From the NCBI GenBank assembly GCA_011634665.1, contig WAEK01000008.1, forward strand, positions 1,667,501 through 1,731,500: a stretch of 64,000 nt of DNA. Reading direction: 5' to 3'. Shown here in pieces: positions 33,650 to 48,819 of this stretch; position 1 is the first letter of the stretch, and the number at the start of each line of letters is the position of its first letter. The notes beneath the pieces are model-generated. The model was not told the DNA's origin and ran no database searches. It saw nothing but the letters and a program-made list of their open reading frames with translations. Position numbers and translations under genes: made by a program. The DNA comes from Mortierella sp. BCC40632. Taxonomy: Eukaryota > Mortierellomycota > Mortierellomycetes > Mortierellales > Mortierellaceae.

Positions 33650-36072
33650 CTAATAGCCTGGGGGTGGAGGTGGAGGTGGGACAGCATGAGGTTCGCCTGT
33701 TCCTGGCGCTGACAATGATGCTGGTACTGTCGAAGCTGGAGGTGGTGGAGGAGGGGGCTGTGAGTCTGATTCCGACCCTGGGGCACCTGAGGATGGAGGT
33801 GGAGGTGGTGGTGGTTGAATTGCTCCTGCTCCAGGGGCAGCAGGGGGAGCCGTCGAAGCTTCTGAAGAAGTGCCGGACTGGGGTGCATAGGCATAGCCAT
33901 AATATGCAAGCCCTGGGTCTGAAGAAGTCGGGGTGCTGCCTGCTGTTGCTCCTGCGGGGGCCCCATCAGTTCCAGGTGGAGCTTGACCATATTGCTGATA
34001 GTACTGGTCGTATTGCTGATAGTATTGGGAGTATTGCTGGTAATACTGTTGTTGGTAATAGTACTGAGAGTAGGCATTATAGTCATAGTTATATGCTGAT
34101 GGGTCAGCGGCCGCAGATGTGGCAGGGGCTGAGGTTCCAGGCGCAGTGATTGCAGACGCCGATGTAGGGGCGGTGAGTACTCCTGGTTCTGCAGGCGGAG
34201 CTGGGGGTGGTCCTGGTGGCAGTGGTGGGTTAGATGGAGGTGGTGGAACTCCTGGAGGCTGAACTCCTGGAGGCTGAACTCCTGGAGGAGGAGGAGGGGC
34301 ATTAAAAGATTGATTGTATCCATACTGGGACTGCTGGTGATGAAACTGCCCCGATCCTCCATGGTGCCGCTGACCATGATGGTGGTGATGATGATGGTGA
34401 CTTCTATCTCCATAATAGCCCTATATTGTTAAATGAAAGATGTACCAGTCAGGTTCTTGAGTTCAAAGAAGCCTACAAATGACAAGGGGTTGAAGGGATC
34501 AATGGCACAACTTAATATCATACCGTCCTGTTCCCGTACTGCCTTCCATGTCCAAAAGACTCTTGGTGCATGGGAGGTCTGCTCTTCATTCGGTCGTATT
34601 CCGCCCTAATAGTCTCGACGAGCTCCTTGCAAAGTCGCACAGCCTCATCAACATCCTCTTGTGTCTTTCCACTATCGAGGTACAAGTGTCATCAGGTGTT
34701 AGAAATTAAAGTAATCGCAATCAAGCTTTGAGTCGTCAAGCCGAAACTCAACAACAGTTGCCGATGGAGACATACAGAATATTAATATAAAGAGGCTCGT
34801 CAGCCTCCTGACCAGTCTCGACTTCCAGGTATCCGGATCCACGACCCTTCAACTGTACTCTAGTATGCGTCTCATTTTGGACATGCTTTACATATTGTCC
34901 CTAGAAATTCAAGAATGCACGGTGTTAGACCTTAATTAGCAGTTTGATGGGTATGTTAAAAAGGAAAGAAAAAGTGATAAAAAAAAAGGTGACATACTCC
35001 TGGACCGACGATTTTTGCTCTAACATTGAACATCCTGTCTGACTCCATCCCGATTTCAACTCGATCATGGAAGGAGTAGTGTCTCTACAGCAAAGCAACC
35101 AATCATTCATGAGCATATGGGTTGACCAAACAATTGCCTCTGGCAGTTTCATAACTAATAAAATGCTCCTTACAGGCGGCCCATGTCCGAACGGCGCTCG
35201 TGAATGTGGCTGGAAAGCTTGTTGCTGTGGAGGGAGCGTGGCCGGTGCTGGTCCATCGCCTTCAATCAGTTCATTAATCCGAGAAACAGCGAGATCTAGG
35301 GCCTCCTGTGTCAATGCAGACACATGGAGGTATAGTGGGGGATCCTTTTCAGTAGCCAAACTACGATCCTGATAATAAATTCCTCGCGTGGTGACTCCAG
35401 CGTTCGTCTCGCGCTGAATCTATAGTTGAGAATATTCAGCATATTCATGTCTGGTTAATGTTACGCCTTAGAAAGACTGGAGGAATAGTGTGAAAACGAG
35501 AGCACTGCAGGTCCGACTTGCCTGAGACTGAATAGGGCCTTTGATCAAGATGTGGCGATTCTTGACATCGTTGATGTCGATATCGATGAAGAATGCATCT
35601 CTTTCCTTGTTTTCCTTAGAGGCTGCTCCATTGCTCGATGCCGCAGCAGTTTCTCCTGAGGTCCCCGCAGGTGGCGCTGCCTCTGATGAATCGGCATTGC
35701 TTTCCCCAGAGGTTGCTCCCGTGGCTCCCTTAGCGACTATCATTGCATTGAGCTTGGCTGCTGCAATGGCTGCCGCAGCGGCAGCTGCCGAGGCTGTTGC
35801 TCCGTCCGCTGCACCCGATGCGTTTAATGAGGAATCTTCATTGCTAGGCTCTGAAGATGCATCAGTCCCTAAGGCGATCTTTTTGCCCTCCACCTCTGGT
35901 TCTCCTGCATTGTCCCATTTGCGCTTTCGTCTAAGTGATTTGTTTAAAAATGAGAATCAAATGTGATAAATACATGGAAAGAGATGACAGGCAGGCATGG
36001 CCCTAGCCTCTTTAGAATTTAGAACTGAATTAAAGCTTTGCTAGAATTGTGGTACCTTGGCTCTTCCGACAT
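33650..36072 (-). CDS. KHDC4: KHDC4/BLOM7-like KH-domain splicing-associated protein
   Basis: Seven exons on the minus strand: 36072-36056, 35930-35522, 35419-35174, 35084-34998, 34900-34776, 34671-34524, 34420-33650; 600 residues. Order: RRKRKWD near the N-terminus, an Ala-rich stretch with AAAKLNAMIVAKG, IDINDVKNRHILIKGPIQSQ leading into GVTTRGIYYQD (first KH-like unit), PLYLHVSALTQEALDLAVSR, then RAKIVGPGGQYVKHVQNETH, a KH domain with the GxxG loop as GPGGQ, and a long tail of His, Pro and Tyr/Gln repeats ending PPPPGY. Human KHDC4 binds RNA and influences splice-site choice. The intron after exon 2 uses a GC donor (CAG/GCAAGT), the only reading that joins the two halves of the first unit in frame. 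Confidence 0.85.
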
Positions 36073-36607
36073 GTTGCTCTGCAAAAACAGAGGAGACAGA
36101 TGCTGAAAGAGAAAGTTCTTCCTTGATATGCAGGACAGTGGGTCACGGGTCACGACGATAATACGTCACCGGATTTTTTATCCTCCTCCATCAAAACGCT
36201 CACGTCCCCTCTTTCTCACCCAATCAGCTCCTTCGTTCTCCACCCTTTGATTCTTGAGCAAGGTCCGTAACATGAAATCAGCCATGCCCTTCGCAGTATC
36301 AACCTCCAGCTTTTCATATGTGCTTGCTCTCCGAACCGGCCCACCTCTTCTCTGAAGTCTGGGCGTCTGGCATGATCTACCATTTGAACAGATGTGGCTC
36401 CTTTGCCCATCAGCCCGGTCAGCGACTCGTTAATTGCAAGAGGTTCGCGCGGGTGTTACTATGGTTCTCCGGAGTGTATAGAGCGCCGTGCCACCCTGGC
36501 AAGGTCTAATCGGCCTAACGTGGGATTTACCTTTGTTGTCTCGCTTCTCTCTTATCAATAATAAGAATGCTAACAAGTACAATTTTTTTTTCTATTGCAA
36601 CGACAAG
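36073..36607. promoter_or_regulatory. Divergent intergenic region between KHDC4-like and the 36608 gene
   Basis: The two starts face away from each other across 535 bp. No TATA box or other element was recognised. Confidence 0.4.
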
Positions 36608-38765
36608 ATGGACTCCGCTATTGATGTCCTGACAAAGAATATCGAAAATGGAGGGTACTTTCGTCAAGCGAATCCAAAAGACTTCGATGCGGAGGACTTC
36701 TTCAAAGGATTCGACGACAAGAGACGGGCGTGCGCAGTTTGGACTACAGCCGTTATTCCTCGCCTAATTTCCAGCAAGCATCCTACCTTGCAAAGAACAG
36801 GCGTAGCTCTTCAACGGAAATGGAACAGCAAGTCATACAGGAGAAGACTGAATCAAACAATTGAGCAAGAAGAAATTATCATAAGTTCAGTGCACCAACA
36901 CCAAACGAAAATCCTTAACCATTCGTTTAAAGATCTTTGCCACACTCTAAAGAAACGGGAAGGTATCATATTTTTGATTCACTCTTGAATACCAACGTCA
37001 CCCATTTTTACTCGCCACCCAGACTGACCTTGTGTATAGCATCATTCAATGAATTAGAGGACTCGAGAGTTATCAATGGAACCGAGAGTAATCAAGTTGG
37101 AAATGAAGCATTTGGTCGGAACAACTCGACAGTAGGCGAGCAAGTGAATGACTGTCCACCCAGGGACAACCTGGTGAGCGAAACTGTTGTAGACAGGGCG
37201 CTCGTGGAAAGTTCAAGTGACACCACTGACCAGGTGCCTGAGGTGCAGGATGACTGCGATGAAACTAGTAACGAGATTAGCGATGAATCATATGACTTAT
37301 CCTTAGTAAGATGTCAATCAACCTCAGGTGTCTGTCTCGCGAGTATACTGCTTTGCGATCAATCTCTCATTATCTTTGCATATTCACAGCCACTGTTCAC
37401 AGATGAGGACCGCAAGACCCTGGCAGATTTGTACCTTAAGCTTCCAGATAGTAAGGTCACTCTTCCGAGCGGAAAGGTTCTTGAGGATATTCTATTTTCC
37501 AACGGAGTCACCAGAGAGAGACATCAGTATGTGTGATATTATTTTGGATGTCTGCACATTAATTCTCAGTCCCAGTTTACTTACACTGTGCTATCCTTTT
37601 AGTTTGATGCATTCATTCATCATAGATGTCGACGATACAGCGACAAAGGACATGTTTACACCAGCAGATTGGGCTTTTATTACGAAAGAGCAGGAGGTGT
37701 CAGTCAATCTGAATGATCAAGATGTTACCAAGATCTTAGACCGCTTCAAACGGGCTGATTCAATTGACACTATCATGGCCCTTCTTCAAGAGCGACATCC
37801 TCGACTTGGAAAGGGATTCAAAATGGAACGGGATTACGACATGAAATGGATATTCGATAGCATATCAAGATGGTGCGTTGTCCTCATTATCATCCGCTTT
37901 GTACCTTATTCAGTTTATGGCGACTGACTTTTTTTCTGAAAATAGGCTTGACTTGTACTCAATGCCGTTCTCAGTGTTCACTTCCGATGCACCTCTTGAG
38001 TACTTTTGGCGAAGTCAAGTCTGGGGAGTTCTGGACACTATGTTCTTCGATATATCGAACACTCTGATGATAGGTGGAGAGAGCCCGGGACTTGACTCAA
38101 CAGAGCGCCGAAATCAGCAGCAACACGGGAAGACTGTGCGCAAATTGGTAGGATCCAAGTCCGATGGATACCTCAGAATGTTCGGGACATCCAAATCGGA
38201 CTGGATGAGTATCGAGGGAGCAAAAAATTGGGACCCATTTGCCAAGAAGTACAGGCACGAATCAGCCTGGAAAATTGGACGCCAACTACACGACATCTTT
38301 AGGGCTAGAACCACTGAAATAGACCGGAGTGCCATCAAGCATTTCCGAACGTACGGTCTCATTTTCGGTGGTACGTTGAGTTCACCTCATCGTTTTATAT
38401 TTGACTGTAAGCTCCAAATCAATTGATCTGACTTACCGCAACTTTTTTTATGCACTACCACGCTATTAGGTCCAACTGCCCAAATTCATGTGATGTCAAG
38501 TATAGGAGGGGCTGTCACCGTCCTCAGACGCCGGTCGCCTTTGACGCTAGCACCATCCCTTCAGGCTTTCAGTGAAAACGTTACAATTCTGGAGATATTT
38601 CTCCTCATGAAGAAAGACATTGTTAGATCCTTCTCTCAGCACAGGAAGACTGTTTCGGCGATGGAGTTGTTCACGGGCTCATTCTCCGCAGCCGTGGTAC
38701 AAAGTGCGCCATCCATTCCGCCCATCCCACATGCGCACCCCTCCCCAAAGAAGCGGCGAGTTTAA
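36608..38765 (+). CDS. Uncharacterised six-exon protein
   Basis: Exons 36608-36962, 37040-37305, 37390-37526, 37603-37872, 37946-38370, 38470-38765; all GT-AG and in phase, 582 residues. No named family recognised. The N-terminus (MDSAIDVLTKNIENGGYFRQ) is soluble, an acidic linker lies at about 130-205, and the best conserved-looking part is in exons 4-5: DMKWIFDSISRWLDLYS, EYFWRSQVWGVLD, SKSDGYLRMFG, WMSIEGAK, then KIGRQLHDIFRAR. The spacing of the Asp in KSDG and the Glu/Lys in IEGAK loosely recalls a PD-(D/E)XK nuclease core, which is speculation. The C-terminus ends in a basic PKKRRV, which fits a nuclear localisation signal. The resemblance to lineage-specific Mucoromycota proteins is from memory only. 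Confidence 0.75.
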
Positions 38766-38864
38766 GAGCCCCACCAATATTTATTTGCACCTCTCACGCT
38801 CCGGACAACCAATGCACATTTGTGCTGCCTTTCTTTTGCGTGATAGCATAGTTATCTCTCTATT

Positions 38865-38928
38865 ATCTCTCTATTACTTAAAGGAACTCAGTGTTACCTC
38901 TCTCTATCACTTAAAGGAACTCAGTGTT
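38865..38928. repeat. 32-bp tandem duplication
   Basis: Two nearly identical copies of a unit containing CACTTAAAGGAACTCAGTGTT-like sequence lie back to back in the 3' flank of the 36608 gene. Confidence 0.65.
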
Positions 38929-39649
38929 GGTGGTGTGTCTTAAGAAAGCCACTCTTATTTCTACCCAGTCACTTTTAAATCTTTTCACAATGAAAAGGGT
39001 GGTGTACCTTGAGAGCCAAAGAGACCATAGGTGCCATGGAGCTGACTTCCTGCGCCTCTTGGTCCGAAGGGATGGAAATCCGTTGACAATTGAGTAGGGT
39101 GAGAGGAGAAGTCTGCCAGGTCAGTCATTTCTGGGGGTTCCATAGTTATGATGGCAGTTAGTCACTCTTTCGCTGGTCACTTTCTCCTTCTTTTCTTACG
39201 CGTGCATCCTGAGGCAACAAGTGACGCTGCAACGATCGATAGGATTGACTAAATAGATTGCTAGGTATCGGAGTGGTAAGGTTGGACGAGTGGTAGGGGT
39301 TGGGGTAAGTGGAGTGGAGTGCGGCGGACACGTCTCTGCTTATAAAAATAATTGGGGTGGTGAAGGAAGCGTTTAGGTAGTGAAAAGAAGTAGTGATGAT
39401 GCGATTGAAATAAAAGGGGTGCGTGCCTACGTGGTGTGCGTTTCCACCATGCAGGGTATGTAGATTGACTATGGGCTAATGAAGTGTGAGCAGGAAGGGT
39501 GTTGAGGGTTGGTAATTAGTTGGAAGGTGGAGTGGCACGTCTATAGAGTGGAGTTGCTGTGATGGTAGTCTGGTGGGCCTAAGTGTGTGAGTGTGTGGGG
39601 ATTGGAGGGGGGGAGAGGGTGGTGGGAGCCATGGGTGTGAATAGGAAGA

Positions 39650-40950
39650 GATAGATTTCTAATCCTTGGGAGATTTGTTGCCACAACAAGTGCTCTAATT
39701 TATGGTGAGTGTAGGTGAGAAGGCAAGAAGAGGAAGGAAAGGGTTGAAGGCATAAAAAAAGAGGCTGTAGAGGCTAGGTGCAGGGCAGTAGGGGGACAGT
39801 GGGTAAGGTTCTTCTTTACCGCAGAGTGGCAGGGGTGATGATCTGAGCATGGTAGATGGAGATGACAGACTGTGGCACGACCACTGCGACGGGTAGGGTC
39901 AAAGCTTTGGGTAGGGTATGGTCATGGGGAGGGCTGGGTGATTGCGGTGGCTATCTATTTCTTGCGGGTAACTTGATGACCAATGGGCTCCACTTTACGA
40001 CGAGAGTGAGAGAGCAGAAAGCAGGGGAAAGTGATGAGTTAATTACAAAAGAGGTGTTCAGGGGGAGGAGGGAAGTGGGGATGTAGGGGTGGAGGGCGAG
40101 TCTTAACTGTGAGACAGGGACGACGAGTGCAGATTGTTGCTGTAACAGATAGGGTATGGTCGCGATGAAGGACTTGAGGGTAGGGGTGCTTCATTTGGCT
40201 AGGAAATTGTTAATGCAAGATAACGCTCCAACTTACGACAAGTGTAAGTGAGCAAGTAGGATCAGAGGAGGCGTTGAATGTGGTAAGAAAAGGTCAAAGG
40301 GGAGAGACACACGACGGTAAGGGAGGCAGGGGTATGGGATATTACTACAGTGTAGCGGTAGTGGAGATGTCTTGAGCGTGATGGACGGGGATAATAGACT
40401 AGGGGACGATCGCTACGGTGAGAGGGGCATGATAGCTGTGATGGGCTAAGGGGCGAGGGGCAGTTTACTACATATTTCCTAGGATGTAATTGGCAGCAGA
40501 TTGAGCTCTAACTCACTGTCGGCGTAGTGAGTAGATAATGAATGTTGAAGTGCTGAGGGTGTAAAGGAAGTAGTGGTTTGGAAGAGTGGTGGTTGCTATA
40601 GTGACTAGAGAATAGTTTTGGTAAAGGGCTGAAGTTTAGGGGTAATTATTCTTTTTCCAAGAAATTAGTTGCGACAGATGGTGCTTCAACTTACGGTGAG
40701 GGTGAAAGCAGGTAGTTGAAAGAAGGAAGAGAAGTTTTTTTGGTGGTTTGAAAGAGATGGGTGAGAGTGGTGCAGGGTGGTGGTGGAGGCAGGGTTGGAG
40801 AGCACTCACTTAGGGCGGGGTGGCAGGGGAAACGTTCTTGGCATTGTAGATGAGAATGATTGCCTGGAGGTCAGTCACTGCGAAAGGGAAGACATGGTGA
40901 CTGTAATAGGCTGTAGAGTAGGTGCGAAAGGTGTTAGAAAAGACTAGAAG
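39650..40950. repeat. Diverged tandem-type repeat field, G-rich plus strand
   Basis: Five related boxes of about 60-75 bp share a consensus like GCTCCAACTTACG.CGAGTGTGAGTGAGCAGG, with cores near 39690, 39985, 40224, 40503 and 40681 (spacings about 295, 239, 279 and 178). Between them a second type of box recurs (GATGACAGACTG...CCACTGCGACGG-like) near 39865, 40390 and 40860. The plus strand is rich in G and A throughout. No coding frame is kept. The wider stretch 38929-41600 holds nothing else I can name except the T28 run at 41436-41463. Confidence 0.55.
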
Positions 40951-41430
40951 GGGTTTAATGCAGGGTTTCCAGGAAGGAGTAGAGAATCTACAAGAACAAT
41001 GTGACCTTCAACTTTATCCTTCATATCACGCCCATCTTTCATTCATTTTTCGTACAAAAAGGAGCGCCATGTTCCCACTTGGCCTCAGAAGGCGGCACCC
41101 AGCCTCACTCGGATCCGGGGTATCCTGCCACGGGTAAAGTGCTAGTAGCAAGATTTAAAATTGATCATCGATTGCCTCCTCTGACACCAACAAAGGTCAG
41201 GACACACTCATCCCTCCCATACCCCTCGTAGTGTGCCCTTTCTCTATCCCTCACAGTCTCCTTCTCCTCACTCTCCATCCTTCTTTGCCACACTAGGGGG
41301 CTCTGGTTGTTTGGTTGGATTTTCACCCACCCTATTGAGAGACTGTTTGATTTGGTTGGTTGGATATCCACCAACCTCTATTAAAAGGCTCGATCAAACG
41401 GGAGAAACGAACCCGGAAACACGCTTTTGC

Positions 41431-41435
<5 letters not shown>

Positions 41436-41463
<28 letters not shown>
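41436..41463. repeat. Poly(T) tract
   Basis: About 28 consecutive T. No coding relic immediately beside it and no target duplication seen. Confidence 0.85.
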
Positions 41464-41464
<1 letters not shown>

Positions 41465-41840
41465 GGACTAGGTCTAAAACTATATTAAATCCTTCAAAAG
41501 TCGATATTGTCCTTGCACACGTGAAGTAAATTATTACTGAGGAGGATACTTTGAAGGTCTCAAGGGCATCCGACCAGGGGAGCGCGAGAGAAAAAAAGAT
41601 GAGGATAAAATGAACAAACCATACACGATCAAGGAAGTATATCAAGGTTCTTTGCGTTGTATAGGACGTCAACTCAAGTGGCAAGGTACATGGAAGCGCG
41701 GTTCTACTGAGGCCATCGAGGAGTATGGTCGAACGCAGATCTGGGTCAAAGCTGTAAGACTACAGTGGAGTGGGGAAGGTCTATAAGAATCACCGCGGTG
41801 AGCAAACGCGCTGGGAAAGCGTCAGATTTAGGCTATAAAT

Positions 41841-42360
41841 ATGTGCCATGACTGCCCAAGATGCTCAAAGCACCATCAATCTTTCACACGCGTGATCCTA
41901 CCTTCTCATGGGTGTCGTTGGCTTGTGGACTTTCCTCCGGAGGGAGAGGTACATCCCCGGTCAGATCCATGCGAACGCAACAATGGCTGGCCGAAAGCTA
42001 GTCCACCTCCCTGGAGCACATTATCCCACCAACCCATAGGCGTACAGCAACCTTGGACCCAGGCTGTCCACGAGGCACTCGAAAAGTAGGTTGCTCGAAT
42101 TAGAAGCAAGGAAGATATCGAAATACTCATTGAAGGGCACCAGACTATCGAAAAGTCCTGAGCAAGTGTCGAGCGGGAACAGCAAAGACATCGGACACTT
42201 AGGCAGTCAAGAAAAACACTGAATCGGTTGGCTACTCGTATGCATGGCAAGAAACGACTCAGAAAACGTCATGCTGCCACTCCAAAGAAGCCACTGTACA
42301 GGGTGTTCCGGTGGTCAAGACAAGCTCGTGAAAATTTTGTCCATATCTTGGAAGGTAATG
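41841..42360 (+). pseudogene. Reading-frame relic, family unknown
   Basis: One frame stays protein-like for about 173 codons but is cut by TAG at about 42087 and TGA at about 42159. Its end is strongly basic (LNRLATRMHGKKRLRKRHAA, then LYRVFRWSRQARENFVHIL) and is followed by a splice-donor-like GGTAATG. It looks like a dead gene with a basic C-terminal region rather than random sequence. No named family. Confidence 0.35.
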
Positions 42361-42645
42361 GGTGAAAGGTGTCGGTGTGTGAAGGCGAAGCAGATGTATC
42401 CATTGTTATTCAGTAGAGACTCAGATTTCCTCATTTACGACTCAGTAGGAGAGTTGTGGCGGTCTTGCAAGACAAATCGGCGCGTCCTATTCGTTTTTTA
42501 TTCAACAAACTCAAACTCCTAGCGACAAGGGAATTCATACACTAGCCTAAGTCAAGAGCAAGAGGGATTGTGGCAAGAGCTCGCTGACATTTGTCAGGAG
42601 CAACGAGACAGCAAGGCTCAGAATCAAACGTGCAATAGGTAAAGT

Positions 42646-42679
<34 letters not shown>

Positions 42680-44198
42680 AGCTCAACAGTGTTAGGTTTT
42701 CTCCAAAGCCCGAGGAAGGATGACCGCTGTCAAGATTATTGACAACGACTGGAGGAACGGATTACCCTTTGACCGAGATTGCGAACATAATTAAAGAACT
42801 AGATTATGTTCGCGAGCTATGGGATTACCTACTTGAGAAGGTAGCGATCTTGTCCCTTGATCTCGGTTAAGCATTTTTAGTAAGTGCTATGCGCTTCTTT
42901 ACCCCAGACGGACCAAGAGGAAGACCCGCTACGCAAGCAAAAGTTATTTAATATGACCACTAATCAGAAAGTGGTTTATCTGCCAACGTTTTGCTTCCGT
43001 AACTGGATGAATTCAGAGAAACGAAAGGCACTCCAGGACGGATCGGCTGGAGAGTCTATCCTCTCCATTGAATCAGAGCCCCCGTCTGCAAGAGGGGGTA
43101 GATTCCAGTTTCGCGGGATATGCAAGCGCGAGGAATAACGCAAAAACCCTACCTGGATGAATTCTACAGTGGAAATAACTTCAAGAAACATCGATAAAAT
43201 GTTCAATGAGCGCAAAAAGAGGAATTCCAAAGACATGGAAATCGTCTAGTAAAGACGGTTAGTGGGTCATCCGGAAAGAAAGCCAACCCAAGTCAACCCG
43301 CGATCATTGAAATCAGCCTCAGCAGGTTTAAATCCTGAATGCGACTCTCAGGCCTTCATGAGCCCTTCCTTGGGTACATTGTACCTCTCGTAAGTTGAAT
43401 ACTTGATGAGTATCTGCATTGCTGACCTTTGAATGTCGTGGTAGAAATATAACTATCGCTCTTCTGGAAACTGTTAGGCAAGTTCCTTGGGAGGATCCTG
43501 CAGTTTACTTAGATACTTGGAACATGCTTTATGTTTTTTCGGGTAGGGGGTTGAATATTTTAAGTATATCTACTATTACAGTCTACTCAGGCCCAGAAGA
43601 GCCGATACACCAAATCATAAAGATAATACCAGAGTACCTTAGTCCTTTGGTGTCTTAGCAGCAGTCTGTCTGCATTCAAAAGGGAAGCCAACGATCAAGC
43701 TTGCCAAAACTTGGCGGACAATGATGCGAGAGCGATCTAGATGGTGGTTTCGAGTCATCTCTCAAAGGTTGGCCCCATCCACACGTGAAACCCAAGAACG
43801 TCTTGAATTCACAGCTCAAGCTCATTGTCGAGGTATTAAGGCACTGTGGCTCTGAGGGGAAACTCAGAAGAGTGTTCATTAACAAGTTAGACAGAATCAA
43901 AAACTGATTGACCCAATCCGAGATATGTGAAAGCAGATGAAGGTGGAGGCTCATCAAGAGAAGCAGGCTTTAGGTAGGAAACCCATTCAAGAAGTGATGG
44001 GAGGCGATGTGATGAAGAAGATGGCGTAAAGGAAAATGATAGACATCAAGATAAAACTTCCATGTTTGTGTCTTCTAGCAAAGAGTCCCCTGCTGATTCA
44101 GAAAGATACTGTCAAGGCGTGTGCTGGAAGGAAGTAGCACTAAAGAATTGCACAAACGTTCTTTTACACATTTTATTTGCATGTACTTTCCAGTAGCT
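42361..44198. other. Spacer with poly(A) and scattered relic frames
   Basis: An A31 tract at 42647-42677. Short protein-like frames (for example around 42780-42865, LTEIANIIKELDYVRELW) are broken by stops. No gene can be supported. Confidence 0.45.
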
Positions 44199-45516
<1,318 letters not shown>

Positions 45517-45964
45517 TGTCCTAATGCCATTGAGGCGCTAACCATGTCCAATCGTCCAATGAATGTTACATGAATATTTAAATAGACATGCTTAAGCGTT
45601 GAGCTGCGGCCATCAGATAGAAGAGGGAGCATTGGCCTTCATCGATCGGACGATTGCTCTACCTGTGGAAGCGCTGTGGCTCTGCGTGATACAATTACCA
45701 AAGGCAGCATCTTGTTCAAATGTCCGGAGGAAGAGAAGTTCGAACATTGATTCCTTCGAGGCCAAAAATTTATTCCCTTTCCCAGACTTTCCCAGAAAGG
45801 ACTGCTTTCGACCCTGTCCTGTGGCTAAAGACTATCTCCCCTTTGAGGTGCAGTGGAAGGATTTGCAAATCTGGGTACGAAAACGATCATTGTTTGATAG
45901 AGTTGAGAAGTTGGACGTCCTATGAGCCCATCGGAACTTATGTAATCTCCAAAGAGACCTGACT
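45517..45964. other. Spacer between MGM101 start and DHX35 stop
   Basis: Both genes are on the minus strand, so this holds the DHX35 3' end and the MGM101 promoter. No further gene or element is supported. Confidence 0.5.
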
Positions 45965-48669
<2,705 letters not shown>

Positions 48670-48819
48670 CCTTGATCCTGTTTGATGCACAAGCGTGAAG
48701 TTACTACCCTAGGGAAGAAGCACAGAATGCGACGAACTGGGACTGTTATTTTTTCACCATATCAACCAGCAGATCACCCTGTCCACAAATGGATTGATTC
48801 TCTACAACTCAAAATAACC
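48670..48819. promoter_or_regulatory. Short bidirectional promoter, DHX35 / RRG9
   Basis: Only 150 bp separate the DHX35 ATG (minus) from the preferred RRG9 ATG (plus), so both genes must be driven from this interval. No TATA box was recognised. In-frame ATGs of the RRG9 frame occur as far upstream as 48682. Confidence 0.6.

Noticed and set aside
33622..34413. Long open frames on both strands over this stretch (for example Val/Glu/Leu-rich and His/Leu/Pro-rich)
   Set aside because: They are other-frame readings of the Pro/Tyr/Gln-rich last exon of the KHDC4-like gene, whose own frame joins correctly to the upstream exons and ends at 33650.
41436..41463. Poly(T) as the 3' end of a minus-strand retroposon
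   Set aside because: No adjacent coding relic on the minus strand and no flanking repeat could be found.
42647..42677. Poly(A) as the tail of a LINE or processed pseudogene
   Set aside because: No reverse transcriptase or endonuclease upstream and no target-site duplication; similar runs occur throughout the introns and spacers here.
38766..44198. CRISPR-like or satellite array with regular spacing
   Set aside because: The boxes at 39.6-40.95 kb are too diverged and irregular for CRISPR, and the host is a eukaryote.
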